Notes: generated from the sequence alone by a model not told the origin. A DNA stretch of 64,000 nt from Nocardiopsis sp. NRRL B-16309 (GCF_001279585.1 NZ_LGEC01000114.1:384420-448419), one strand, 5' to 3'; positions 32,082-40,250 are shown, numbered from the stretch's first letter. Made by a program: numbers and translations.

Positions 32082-33467
32082 TCAGCGGCTTTCGGTCCAC
32101 ATCAGCCCAAGCCCCTTGAAGACCATCGCGCCGTTGCTCTTCCGCTTGTCGAACCCCCGCTGTTCAAGGGCGAGTGAGAACGCGGTCTGAGTGCCCGGGT
32201 CGATGCCCTCGGACGTGCACCACTTCATCCACGTGCTGTAGAGCTGAGTCGAGTTCACCGATGCCGTCGATACCGTCGTGCACGTGTCGTCGATGAACCG
32301 CCCGAGGACGTCGGACTCCGCCTTGTAGCTCGCGGTCGCCGCGGTGACAGCTTCGGGTTCAGCGAGCCCGTGTTCCCGCCAGTCCTGGTACCCCCGCACC
32401 AGCCACGCGAGGATGCCGTCAGCCTCAAGCCGCAGCCGCCCCGGGAGTTCGCCGTCCCGCTCCTCCTTGGGAATCACGACGTCGAAGGGGACGAGTCGCA
32501 GACGGCGCCAGATTCCCTCATCGGTGCCCCTGACGATCGGCCGGTAGTTCGATGCCAGGACGAACGTGTGCGAGGGGTCGAACTCCCAGAAGTCCTCGCG
32601 CATCCGGCGTGCCGAAATCGGATCACCACCGGTCAGCCGCTTCACCGTGCCCTCAGCGAGCCGCCGCCCCTCGTCGAACTCCTGGACGATCGCGAGCCGC
32701 GCCCCGAACAGGCTCGCGCTGGACGTGGGGTGGAACCCTCCCGACCGTTCGGCCAGGAGTTCGGGGTCCGGAGTGATGGCGTAGTCACCGAGGACATGGT
32801 CGATGGAGTTCGTCAACGTCCCCTTGCCGTTGGCGCCGACCCCGTAGAACACCGCCAACACGTGCTCCTGGACTTCCCCGAGCAGGGCGTAGCCGAAGTA
32901 CCGCTGGATGAACGCGCGCGTCTTCGGGTCGGGCTGGATGCGTTGGAGGAACTTGGTGAACTCCGGAGCCTCTGCGTCAGGGTCGTAGGCCGCGGCGCAC
33001 ACCTTCGTAAGGTGGTTGCTCTGCTCATGCGGCATGAACTCGCTACTGCGGAGATCGAGGGTGCCGTTCGAGCAGTTCAGCAGCCACGGGTCCGCGTCGA
33101 ACTCGCTCGGGTCCAACGCCACGGGCTCCTCAGTTCCGGCGAGGGTGAGGATGCCGCTGACGCCCCGAGAGGATTCGAGACGCTTCGCAGCGTTGATGGC
33201 CTTCTTCCGATCAGCTTCGTCAGCGTCGAGTTCCGCAGCCCAGTCCAGAGCGCCGCGAGCGATGGCCTTGGCCATGCGCTGTGCCTTGCCCGTCGTGTCC
33301 GGGGCCCACCGTGCTCCGTCCCAGATCATCCACTTGCGCCACACCGGGACGTGCCGGAGTTGGCTACCGAACGCGGCGACCAGGCGACGGGCGTGTCCGA
33401 GCTCGGTGTACGGTTCGGCCGGCTCCGGGTCAAACTGCGGCGGCCTGCTTGGATCGCGTCGTGTCAT
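32082..33467 (-). CDS. P4/D5-type replicative helicase
   Basis: 461 residues. Residues 25-160 are a D5_N-type domain (PVWRKWMIWDGARWAPDTTG). The superfamily 3 helicase has Walker A YGVGANGKGTL near residue 210, Walker B ARLAIVQEFDEG, and sensor HTFVLASNYRPIVRGTDEGI, with WRRLRLVPFDV after it. Such proteins unwind DNA at phage or satellite origins. No prim-pol domain is fused, so a primase must come from elsewhere or from the host. Alternative in-frame starts exist at 33494 and 33500 (GAGGA before the latter). It overlaps the upstream gene. Confidence 0.9.
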   Translation of the reverse strand: MTRRDPSRPPQFDPEPAEPYTELGHARRLVAAFGSQLRHVPVWRKWMIWDGARWAPDTTGKAQRMAKAIARGALDWAAELDADEADRKKAINAAKRLESSRGVSGILTLAGTEEPVALDPSEFDADPWLLNCSNGTLDLRSSEFMPHEQSNHLTKVCAAAYDPDAEAPEFTKFLQRIQPDPKTRAFIQRYFGYALLGEVQEHVLAVFYGVGANGKGTLTNSIDHVLGDYAITPDPELLAERSGGFHPTSSASLFGARLAIVQEFDEGRRLAEGTVKRLTGGDPISARRMREDFWEFDPSHTFVLASNYRPIVRGTDEGIWRRLRLVPFDVVIPKEERDGELPGRLRLEADGILAWLVRGYQDWREHGLAEPEAVTAATASYKAESDVLGRFIDDTCTTVSTASVNSTQLYSTWMKWCTSEGIDPGTQTAFSLALEQRGFDKRKSNGAMVFKGLGLMWTESR

Positions 33468-33975
33468 CGGCGATCGCCCCGTCTCGAACATGTCCATCGG
33501 TGTCCTCGTCATCCCCCCATGGCGTTCCGGTCTCCCACTCGACCGGGCCGCCCTTGTACCCGTGCGCCAGGTCGGCGCTGTAGCTGGTCTTCGCCCGGTG
33601 CTCCCGGACATTGGTGCGGTGAAGCTGATCCGCGACCATGTCCTTGCGTTCGGCGTGCACTGCTGCCCAGTACTCGTCTTCGGAGCGACGCCGGTTGTAC
33701 GCCTCCTGGGCGACGTCGAAGGCGAGGTCATCGCCCTCGCGTGCCCACGTTTCGGCTGCTCGGACTGCCGCTGCGGCCTTCCTGGGGTCGTTGTCGGGGA
33801 GTTCGCACCACGCCCGGCTTCCGAACAGGGGGATGTCGCCCCGCGCCTTGCCGCGGTCGATAAGGGTCTGTGACCAGGACTGCCGGTATCGCTGCTCAGG
33901 TGTGACCCGAGGTGTGGCAGGTCCGCGCTGCCATCGGGTTGCCGCCCACTGGGAGGCGTCTTGTCCGGGGGTCAC
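33430..33975 (-). CDS. DUF2742-like phage/element protein
   Basis: 181 residues, GTG start overlapping the upstream stop as GTGA. The segment IPLFGSRAWCELPDNDPRKA, then AVRAAETWAREGDD, resembles DUF2742 proteins of mycobacterial phiRv1-like elements. The rest is charged. It overlaps the helicase start by 38 bases, so the two are made together. A helper role in replication is likely but unproven. Confidence 0.72.
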   Translation of the reverse strand: MTPGQDASQWAATRWQRGPATPRVTPEQRYRQSWSQTLIDRGKARGDIPLFGSRAWCELPDNDPRKAAAAVRAAETWAREGDDLAFDVAQEAYNRRRSEDEYWAAVHAERKDMVADQLHRTNVREHRAKTSYSADLAHGYKGGPVEWETGTPWGDDEDTDGHVRDGAIADDTTRSKQAAAV

Positions 33976-34340
33976 TGGTGGTCCCCCTTGAACTGGCGAG
34001 CGACCACTAGCCACACCTTCCGGCCGCACCCGGAACGTCGAACTCCGGACACGTCGGGCGTGTAGGCGAATCCGAGGTGGTGGCCTCCGCACCGAGGGCA
34101 CCGATAGGACACAGCCCAGCGGCGCCGGCGCGCGCACGGGGCGAGCAGCGACGCGAACGCAGTGGGGACCCTGTCGAGGGTCGCCTGTCCGTGCTCGGGC
34201 GGGTCGGTTAGGCTGTGAGCGGCTTCCTGAGGTTCCATCTGATCCCCTGGGGTGTCCTGGCCGGTCTGCCAACCGGTCTTCGCGGCCCGTTCCTGTTGGC
34301 GCAGGGGCGGGCCGCTGTCGTTGTTGTGTGTGCGAGTCAT
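33972..34340 (-). CDS. Small zinc-ribbon protein
   Basis: 122 residues. SYRCPRCGGHHLGFAYTPD gives one CxxC; a later single Cys in the RRSGCGRKVWLV segment may complete a metal site. The N-terminal 60 residues are polar and disordered. It starts inside the xis-like gene (ATGA overlap) and ends inside the DUF2742-like gene. It may bind nucleic acid during replication. Confidence 0.72.
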   Translation of the reverse strand: MTRTHNNDSGPPLRQQERAAKTGWQTGQDTPGDQMEPQEAAHSLTDPPEHGQATLDRVPTAFASLLAPCARRRRWAVSYRCPRCGGHHLGFAYTPDVSGVRRSGCGRKVWLVVARQFKGDHQ

Positions 34341-34537
34341 GCGGCAGCTCCGCTCTGCTCGCGCTCCTTCATCCACGCGAGGACGGTTGCCAGCTCGTAG
34401 CGGATGCGGCCGGAACGACCGGGGGACGTCTTGATGTACTTCGGCCCGCGCCCCTCGTACCGCCACATGCTGAGGGTCTTGACCGTGTAGCCCGTCATCT
34501 CTGCTACCTGCGTCGGAGTCAGATACCTGGTGTTCAT
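34337..34537 (-). CDS. xis: AlpA/Xis-like excisionase, MerR-type helix-turn-helix
   Basis: 66 residues from ATG 34537. NTRYLTPTQVAEMTGYTVKT, then LSMWRYEGRGPKYIKTSPGR, is the compact winged helix found in AlpA, Xis and BldC-type proteins; it bends att DNA during excision and may also regulate. It is the first gene of the leftward replication operon, so excision and replication are expressed together. It is divergent from the regulator-integrase pair. Confidence 0.82.
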   Translation of the reverse strand: MNTRYLTPTQVAEMTGYTVKTLSMWRYEGRGPKYIKTSPGRSGRIRYELATVLAWMKEREQSGAAA

Positions 34538-34551
34538 CTCCCACCTTCCAA

Positions 34552-34574
34552 AGTTGCACTGTTTAAGTGCAACT
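34552..34574. promoter_or_regulatory. Operator palindrome between xis and the regulator-integrase genes
   Basis: AGTTGCACT and AGTGCAACT form a perfect nine-base inverted repeat around GTTTA, 15 bases upstream of the xis start. TTGACA follows at 34579-34584 on the plus strand. It is the likely binding site of the XRE regulator encoded at 34654. Confidence 0.7.
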
Positions 34575-34653
34575 CCGCTTGACACGAGTGCATGTATGAA
34601 CGAAGCTAGCACATAACCACAGACGCTGCCAGACAGCAAAGGAGGTCACCGGA

Positions 34654-35235
34654 TTGCTCGTTACAGTGGCTCCCATGGCGACTCGAAAGACTAAATTCCA
34701 TGGCGGAAGCACTAAGACCGTGGCGCGGAACGTCCGCCGATTCAGGGAAGCCCAGGGGCTTTCGGCCGCCAAGCTCTCGGCTCGCACGGCTGAGCTGGGC
34801 TACGAGATCCCCCGGGAAGGGGTTCAGAAGATCGAGGCTGCGGCCGATGGCCGCCCCGGAGCTCGGCACATCAACGCAGACGAACTTGTAGTCCTGGCCC
34901 TCGCCTTGAACACCACACCAGTCGCTCTACTGCTGGGAACCTCGGACCGCGCGAACGACACCGTTGAGATCACCGGCGTCGGCGAGACCACGGCTGACCA
35001 GGCATGGGCATGGGCGACCGGAGACGCCCCGGCGCTCCCACGCGACCCGCAGGAAGCGCCTGGCGAGCAGCACACCAGGCACACCCTGTACCAGGCCTAC
35101 GGGCGGCCCTGGTGGCTGCCCGAGCGCCGCCACGAGGACCGTCTTCGCCGCGCAATCGAGAAGCACTACAAGGACCGCGGACAGTTCGACGAGTTCGCCG
35201 ATGAGGAGATGCCCCCTGATGGCCCGAGTACGTGA
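34654..35235 (+). CDS. XRE/cI-like regulator upstream of the integrase
   Basis: 193 residues. Residues about 22-95 contain the helix-turn-helix (VARNVRRFREAQGLSAAKLS, and HINADELVVLALALNTTPVA). The start is TTG 34654: GGAGGT at 34641-34646 lies 7 bases before it, while ATG 34675 would be 28 bases away. The gene overlaps the integrase by 17 bases. Regulators placed like this hold the element in the integrated state and control xis. It probably binds the palindrome at 34552-34574. Confidence 0.82.
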   Translation: MLVTVAPMATRKTKFHGGSTKTVARNVRRFREAQGLSAAKLSARTAELGYEIPREGVQKIEAAADGRPGARHINADELVVLALALNTTPVALLLGTSDRANDTVEITGVGETTADQAWAWATGDAPALPRDPQEAPGEQHTRHTLYQAYGRPWWLPERRHEDRLRRAIEKHYKDRGQFDEFADEEMPPDGPST

Positions 35236-36322
35236 CATGTGGAAGAACCGCGACGGGTCGAAGTCCAGTAGGCACGGCACCGGGAAGCGATGGTGCGTGA
35301 TCTGGTACGACCCGTCCGGCAACGAGAAAAATCAGTCGTTCGACCGCAAACCCCCTGCTGAGCAGTGGGCTGCCAAGGTCGAGGCTGACATGATGCGCGG
35401 CGCCTACGTGGACCCGTCGCGCGGCAAGATGACCCTGTCCGAGTACGTCGACACGAAGTGGAAGCCTGCCCAACACCACCTGGTCGACAACACGGTCGAG
35501 ACCTACGACCGGCACTGGCGGAACCGGATTCAGCCCAGGTTCGGCGACCGGCCGGTTGGGAGCCTCACCCGCGGCGACATGAAGACGTTCGTCTCGGAGG
35601 TCAAGGGCACCGTGAGCGCGTCGACCCTGCACACGGCGTTCGCGACGCTGCGCATCATCATGCAGGCCGCGGTAGACGACGAGATCATCGTGGCGAACCC
35701 GTGCACGCGGGTGAAGCTCCCACAGATCGAGGACCGCGAGTTGGTCATGTTCTCGGCCGACCAGGTGCTCGCGCTCGCGGACGCGATTCAGCCCCGCTAC
35801 CGGATCGCTGTGGTGTTGGCGGCCGGTGCGGGGCTGCGTCAGGGCGAGTGTCTGGGACTGGTCGAGAAGCGGGTCGAGTTCTTGAAGCGGCGCCTGGTCG
35901 TGCGTCAGCAGATGCAGAACGGCGAACTGGTCGACGTGAAGACGAAGGCCGGCCGCCGGGTGGTGCCGCTGGATGACGGAATCCTCGCGGCCCTCACGGA
36001 GCACGTCCGGGACTACCCGCCGCGGGCCGATGGGGTCCTCATCACCAACGCTGACCGGTCAGCGGTTCGACGGAACCGATTCGGGGACGTGTGGCGGGCC
36101 GCGGTGAAGAAGGCGGGGATGCCGAAGGGCACTCGCTTCCACGATTTGAGGCACTTCTATGCCTCAGCCCAGATCGCGGCGCAGGTGAACCCGAAGGCCA
36201 TCCAGGTTCGTATGGGGCACGCCTCGATCACGGAGACGTTCGACACCTACGGGCACCTGTTGCCAGACCATGAGGACCTCGGTCGCGGCGCGATGGACCG
36301 GGCTCTGAACCTGGTCGCGTAG
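35219..36322 (+). CDS. int: Tyrosine recombinase (integrase) of the rnpB element
   Basis: 367 residues. Residues 25-60 form the AP2-like arm-binding start, 65-150 the SAM-like core-binding domain (MTLSEYVDTKWKPAQHHLVD), and 165-367 the catalytic domain. Active-site residues are Arg in AGAGLRQGECL (about 206), HDLRH (about 307-311), a histidine in RMGHASITETF, and Tyr344 in TYGHL. It ends 55 bases before the right att repeat, the standard place for site-specific integrases. Two remnants with similar tails lie at 16181 and 20472. The start ATG 35219 has GAGGAG upstream. Confidence 0.95.
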   Translation: MARVRDMWKNRDGSKSSRHGTGKRWCVIWYDPSGNEKNQSFDRKPPAEQWAAKVEADMMRGAYVDPSRGKMTLSEYVDTKWKPAQHHLVDNTVETYDRHWRNRIQPRFGDRPVGSLTRGDMKTFVSEVKGTVSASTLHTAFATLRIIMQAAVDDEIIVANPCTRVKLPQIEDRELVMFSADQVLALADAIQPRYRIAVVLAAGAGLRQGECLGLVEKRVEFLKRRLVVRQQMQNGELVDVKTKAGRRVVPLDDGILAALTEHVRDYPPRADGVLITNADRSAVRRNRFGDVWRAAVKKAGMPKGTRFHDLRHFYASAQIAAQVNPKAIQVRMGHASITETFDTYGHLLPDHEDLGRGAMDRALNLVA

Positions 36323-36377
36323 GAACCCATCCGGGATAGATCCGGGATATGGGCCTCTCACAACTGCATATGTGCAG

Positions 36378-36409
36378 GTGAGGGGAGGGAGTCGGCCGGT
36401 AAGCCGGAT
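36378..36409. repeat. att site 3: right junction inside rnpB
   Basis: 32 bases identical to 20652-20683. It contains the 3' arm of helix P1 of RNase P RNA, so the gene end is kept after integration. The flank to its left (CTCAC...GTGAG with CTGCAtatgTGCAG inside, 36358-36382) differs from the flanks of copies 1 and 2. Confidence 0.92.
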
Positions 36410-36772
36410 TCTGTCGGTCCCATCGGGACCGGACGGCCATCCATCTGGGGCCGCCGTTGCCGACGACCTCGGTGCGGTCTACCCGCGGACTCGGGCGGGC
36501 CGCCCTCGAACATCCGCGCGGGAGCCCGGAGGCTCCCTTTTTGACCTTGCTCCGGGTGGGGTTTACCTAGCCGACCGGATCACTCCGGCCGCTGGTGGTC
36601 TCTTACACCACCGTTTCACCCTTACCACCGCGAGCGGTGGCGGTCTGTTTTCTGTGGCACTGTCCCGCGGGTCGCCCCGGGTCGGTGTTACCGACCACCC
36701 TGCCCTGTGGAGTCCGGACTTTCCTCGAACCCGTCTGCACGGATCCGCGACCGTCTGGCCGACTCCCCCTCG
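36384..36772 (-). ncRNA. rnpB: RNase P RNA (catalytic subunit)
   Basis: Read on the minus strand, the conserved GAAAGTCCGGACTCCACAGG lies near the 5' end, and CAGAATCCGGCTTACCGGCC near the 3' end, both hallmarks of type A RNase P RNA. The 5' GGGGGAGTCGGCC pairs with the 3' GGCCGACTCCC as helix P1. The length, about 390 bases, is normal for actinobacteria. TAGAAT (36779-36784, minus strand) is a good -10 that sets the 5' end near 36772. RNase P matures tRNA 5' ends. The 3' end is the insertion site of the mobile array. Confidence 0.96.
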
Positions 36773-36801
36773 CCCCGCATTCTATGCCCGTTCACGCGGG
36801 C

Positions 36802-37440
36802 TCAGGCCAGGTGCGCGGTGTCGTTGAGCGAGCGCACGACCATGGGACCGTCGGCGTAGCAGTCCACCTCTGTCAGGCACGCCGTGTCCAGGTGCATCCG
36901 GTACAGCGCCGACAGCGGCGCCAGCATCGCCTGCTGCACCACGACCTTGATGGGGGTCACGTGGCTGACGACCAGGACGGTGCGGCCCCGGTGGCGTTCG
37001 ACCAGGGCCTCACGCGCGGCCCCCACCCGGGCGGCGACCGCCGCGAAGCTCTCGCCCCCCGGCGGTCCCGTGCCGGTGTCGGCCAGCCACCGGTCAACGT
37101 CGTCCGGGGCCAGCTCGCGCGCCTCGGCGAAGGTCATGCCCTCCCAGTCACCGAAGTCGGTCTCCACGAAGCCCTCGTCGACCTCCACCGGCAGCCCGAG
37201 CACCTCGGCGGCGTGCGCGGCGGTGTCCCTGGCCCGCGCCAGCGGCGAGGACACCACCGCGTCGATCGGCCACGACGCCAGGCGGTGCGCCACCGCGGCC
37301 GCCTGGGCGTGTCCGGCGTCGGTGAGCGGGATGTCGCCCCGGCCGGCGAAGCGCCGTTCCACCGACATCGGGGTCTGACCGTGTCTGAGCAGGACGAGTC
37401 GGGTCGGCGCCTCGTCCGGGGCGCCCCACCCCGAACTCAC
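36802..37440 (-). CDS. Histidine phosphatase family protein
   Basis: 212 residues. LVLLRHGQT is the phosphate-binding RHG motif (His phosphorylated in catalysis), followed by ERRFAGRGDIPLTDAGHAQA, the second Arg in SSPLARARDT, and the second His in VLVVSHVTPIK. In many actinobacteria this domain is the C-terminal half of a fused RNase H/acid phosphatase encoded next to rnpB; here the RNase H half is absent. GTG start overlaps the zinc-ribbon gene (GTGA). Likely substrate classes are phosphosugars or cofactor phosphates, unknown. Confidence 0.88.
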   Translation of the reverse strand: MSSGWGAPDEAPTRLVLLRHGQTPMSVERRFAGRGDIPLTDAGHAQAAAVAHRLASWPIDAVVSSPLARARDTAAHAAEVLGLPVEVDEGFVETDFGDWEGMTFAEARELAPDDVDRWLADTGTGPPGGESFAAVAARVGAAREALVERHRGRTVLVVSHVTPIKVVVQQAMLAPLSALYRMHLDTACLTEVDCYADGPMVVRSLNDTAHLA

Positions 37441-38198
37441 TGTTCGGCCTGGCCGCCCAGCCCCGACTCCGCGGTGCGCACGAGGATGCGGCGGCAGTCC
37501 TCGCAGCGCACGACCTCGTCGGCGGGGGTGGCCCGGATGTCGTTGAGTTCCACGGTGCTCAGGGAGAGCTTGCAGCCGCCGCAGCGCCCGTAGCGCAGGG
37601 GCGCGGCCGCCACGCCGTCGTACTGGGCGCGCAGCTTGTCGTAGAGCGCCAGCAGATCGGCGGGGATCTCCGCGGCCACGCGCTCGCGGTCCCGGACCAT
37701 GGTGTCGCGGTCCATCGCGATGCCCGCCGCCGCGGTGTCGCGGCGGGCGGTCACCTCGGTGTACTTCGCGACCGTCTCCTCGCGCTCGGCGGTCAGGCGG
37801 CCGACCCGCTCGTTCAGCTCCTCGGCGCGCTCCATGACCTCCAGCACCACCTCTTCCAGCTCGGCCTGGCGGCGGGCGAGCGAGGCGATCTCCGACTGCA
37901 GGTTCTGCAGTTCCTTGGAGTTGGTGATCTGGCCCGACTCCAGGCGCTTGGCGTCGCGGTCGGCCCGGCTGCGGACCTGGTCGACGTCGCGCTCGGCCTT
38001 GCGCTGCTCCCGCTCGATGTCGGAGACCTTCGTCTGCGCGGTCACCAGCTCGCTGTCGATCTGCTCCACGCGCTCCTTGAGCGCGGCCGCCTCGGCCGTC
38101 TCGGGCAGCGTACGGGCCCGGTGCTCCACGCGCTGGAGTCCGGTGTCCAGCTCCTGGAGGTCGAGCAGTCTGGCCTGTGCCTCGGGTTCGGCTTTCAC
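37437..38198 (-). CDS. Coiled-coil protein with C4 zinc ribbon (CT398-like)
   Basis: 253 residues. Residues 5-190 form a long antiparallel coiled coil (for example REQRKAERDVDQVRSRADRD). The end holds two cysteine pairs, GRCGGCKLSLS and VRCEDCRRILV, a zinc ribbon. Proteins of this type are widely conserved beside the Nif3-like and phosphatase genes in actinobacteria and may bind nucleic acid or assist flagellar or transport ATPases elsewhere; the role here is unknown. It sits in a three-gene operon. Confidence 0.9.
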   Translation of the reverse strand: MKAEPEAQARLLDLQELDTGLQRVEHRARTLPETAEAAALKERVEQIDSELVTAQTKVSDIEREQRKAERDVDQVRSRADRDAKRLESGQITNSKELQNLQSEIASLARRQAELEEVVLEVMERAEELNERVGRLTAEREETVAKYTEVTARRDTAAAGIAMDRDTMVRDRERVAAEIPADLLALYDKLRAQYDGVAAAPLRYGRCGGCKLSLSTVELNDIRATPADEVVRCEDCRRILVRTAESGLGGQAEQ

Positions 38199-38288
38199 GT
38201 ATGGCTCCTGAAGTGGCTGGGAAAGGCAGTGACGCCGCCCGCGCCGGTCGCTGTGCAGTTGGGGGCCGCCCTGGTCGGGGCGTGGTGG

Positions 38289-39152
38289 TCAGACGTGCGT
38301 GAACGCCCGTGACCAGGCATCCGTCACCGTCGTCGACACGCGGGTCTCCACGTTAGCCCCATTTGGGCCACCGGCGCGCCCGAGGGCCCCCACCAGGTGG
38401 TCCGCCCCGTCCTGGAGCCAGGGCCACTCGCTGGCGAAGTGGGGGGTGTCGATGAGGGCCGGGGCGCCGGGGAGCGCCACGAACTCCGTCGCCGGGTGGT
38501 GGCGCAGGTCGGAGGTGACGAACACGTCCGCCCCGGCGGTCCGCGCGGCGTCGAGCAGGGAGTCGCCCGCTCCCCCCGAGACCGCCACGGTGCTCACCGT
38601 GCGGTCCAGGTCCCCGGCCGCGCGGATCCCGGCCGGGGTGTCGGGCAGGCCGTCGCGGACCCGCGCGGCGAAGTCCCCGAGCGTCATGGGCTCGTCCAGG
38701 GTGCCCACGCGCCCGATCCCGCGGCGGCCCTCGGGGTCGGTGGAGTCCGGGTCGAGCGGCCGCAGCGGACCGGTGAGCCCCACCGCCCGGGCCAGTGCGT
38801 CGGACACTCCGGGCGCGGCGGTGTCGGCGTTGGTGTGCGCGGTGTACAGGGCGACGCCCGCGCGGATGAGACGGTGCACGACACGGCCCTTCGGGGTGTG
38901 GGCGGCCACGCTCGTCACCCCGCGCAGCATGAGCGGGTGGTGCGTGATGATGAGGTCGGCGCCCCAGTCGAGTGCCTCGTCGACGACGGCCTCGACCGGG
39001 TCGACGGCGAACAGGACGCGACCCACGCCCTGGGCGGGATCGCCGCAGACCAGACCGACCGCGTCCCAGGAGGCGGCCCACCGCGGAGGGTAGACCTCCT
39101 CGAAGGCTGCGGTGACGTCGGACAGGCTGGGGTGCGGGTTCGCGGTGCTCAC
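38289..39152 (-). CDS. Nif3-like dinuclear metal centre protein
   Basis: 287 residues from GTG 39152 (reading VSTANPHPSLS); longer upstream reading is ruled out by poor composition. Family motifs: WDAVGLVCGD, LIITHHPLMLRGV (first metal-binding His pair), YTAHTNADTAAPGVSDALA, and the C-terminal GADVFVTSDLRHHPATEF. These form a hexameric toroid with two metals per subunit. The exact reaction (GTP cyclohydrolase-like or other) is not settled. It is the first gene of the operon with the zinc-ribbon and phosphatase genes. Confidence 0.93.
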   Translation of the reverse strand: MSTANPHPSLSDVTAAFEEVYPPRWAASWDAVGLVCGDPAQGVGRVLFAVDPVEAVVDEALDWGADLIITHHPLMLRGVTSVAAHTPKGRVVHRLIRAGVALYTAHTNADTAAPGVSDALARAVGLTGPLRPLDPDSTDPEGRRGIGRVGTLDEPMTLGDFAARVRDGLPDTPAGIRAAGDLDRTVSTVAVSGGAGDSLLDAARTAGADVFVTSDLRHHPATEFVALPGAPALIDTPHFASEWPWLQDGADHLVGALGRAGGPNGANVETRVSTTVTDAWSRAFTHV

Positions 39153-39386
39153 GGCCCTGAGACTAGAGCATGCCCCGCGCACTCGACGTCCTCGCCGTGG
39201 CCGAGGAGGACGACACCGAGCGGATGGCGGCCCTCGCTCCGGAGCGGCGTCCCTTTGCGCCGACCACACGCTCGGGCGCTCGCTCGACCCCAGTTTCGGA
39301 CCCGCCGTCACCCGTCGCCCCGACCCGCCGACGCGCGGCCGGTCGGGCGCGCGTCGCGCGTCGGGCCCTCTAGGCTGGACCGCGCT

Positions 39387-40250
39387 ATGAACGAGAAGAA
39401 GAAGGAACGACCCAGGTCCCCGGTCGGAGCGCACGTCCCGGTCGCGGGCGGCATGGCCACCAAGGGACTGGCCTACACCGAGGAGATCGGCGCCGAGACG
39501 GTGCAGGTCTTCGTGTCCAACCCGCGCGGGTGGGCCACCAAGGAGGGCGACCCCGACCAGGACGCCCGCATGCGCGAACGCACGGACCTGCCGCTGTTCG
39601 TGCACTCGGCCTACCTCATCAACCTGGGCGCCCCCAACGAGGAGACGGCGGAGAAGTCCCTGCAGTCGCTGGAGCACGCCCTGGTACGCGGCGGCGAGAT
39701 CAACGCGCGCGGTGTGGTCGTGCACACCGGGTCGGCGGTCTCCGGCGGCCGCGAGGCCGGGCTGGAGCGGATGCGCGATCGGCTGCTGCCCCTGGTGAAG
39801 CGGCTGGGCACGGACGTTCCGCCCGTCCTGCTGGAGCCGATGGCGGGCCAGGGCCAGGTGCTGTGCGCGACCGTCGACGACCTCGTCCCCTACCTGGAGG
39901 CCCTGGACTGGCACTCGAACGTGGGCGTGTGCCTGGACACCGCGCACCTGTTCGCGGCCGGACACGACATCTCCACCGTCGAGGGCATGCGCGAGACGCT
40001 GGACGCGTTCGGCGAGAAGGTGGGTGCCGACCGGCTGCACCTGATCCACGCCAACGACTCCAAGTTCCCGTGCGACAGCAAGAAGGACCGGCACGAGAAC
40101 ATCGGCAAGGGCTGTATCGGCGCCGAGCCGTTCGGCGAGCTGTTCCGGCACCCGGTCTCCGCCGGAGTGCCGATCGTCCTGGAGACGCCGGGACCCGAGG
40201 GTCCGCACGGGGAGGACGTGGCCACGCTCAAGGAGCTGCGCGGGGACTGA
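39387..40250 (+). CDS. nfo: Endonuclease IV, AP endonuclease
   Basis: 287 residues. PVGAHVPVAGG opens the TIM barrel; PLFVHSAYLINLGAPNEET, VVVHTGSA, VLLEPMAGQG, VGVCLDTAHLFAAGHD, HLIHANDSK and DRHENIGKGCIG carry the His, Asp and Glu ligands of the three-zinc site. It cuts the backbone 5' of abasic sites in base-excision repair. ATG 39387 was chosen by homology. It is monocistronic and divergent from the Nif3 operon. Confidence 0.95.
   Translation: MNEKKKERPRSPVGAHVPVAGGMATKGLAYTEEIGAETVQVFVSNPRGWATKEGDPDQDARMRERTDLPLFVHSAYLINLGAPNEETAEKSLQSLEHALVRGGEINARGVVVHTGSAVSGGREAGLERMRDRLLPLVKRLGTDVPPVLLEPMAGQGQVLCATVDDLVPYLEALDWHSNVGVCLDTAHLFAAGHDISTVEGMRETLDAFGEKVGADRLHLIHANDSKFPCDSKKDRHENIGKGCIGAEPFGELFRHPVSAGVPIVLETPGPEGPHGEDVATLKELRGD

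Larger units (their letters stand above)
20652..36409. mobile_element. Apparently complete actinomycete integrative element at rnpB
   Basis: About 15.7 kb between two identical 32-base att repeats. Modules from left to right: a ribbon-helix-helix repressor and rightward operon ending in a TraB/FtsK protein, a regulator and small-gene region, a leftward operon with a D5/P4-type helicase and Xis-like protein, then a cI-like regulator and tyrosine integrase abutting the right att site. Gene content fits an actinomycete integrative and conjugative element (AICE), with a P4-like helicase in place of the usual Rep families. Confidence 0.88.

Noticed and set aside
39170..39373. 67-codon frame between the Nif3-like and endonuclease IV genes
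   Set aside because: No ribosome site and Arg/Pro/Ala-rich end; likely the divergent promoter region.
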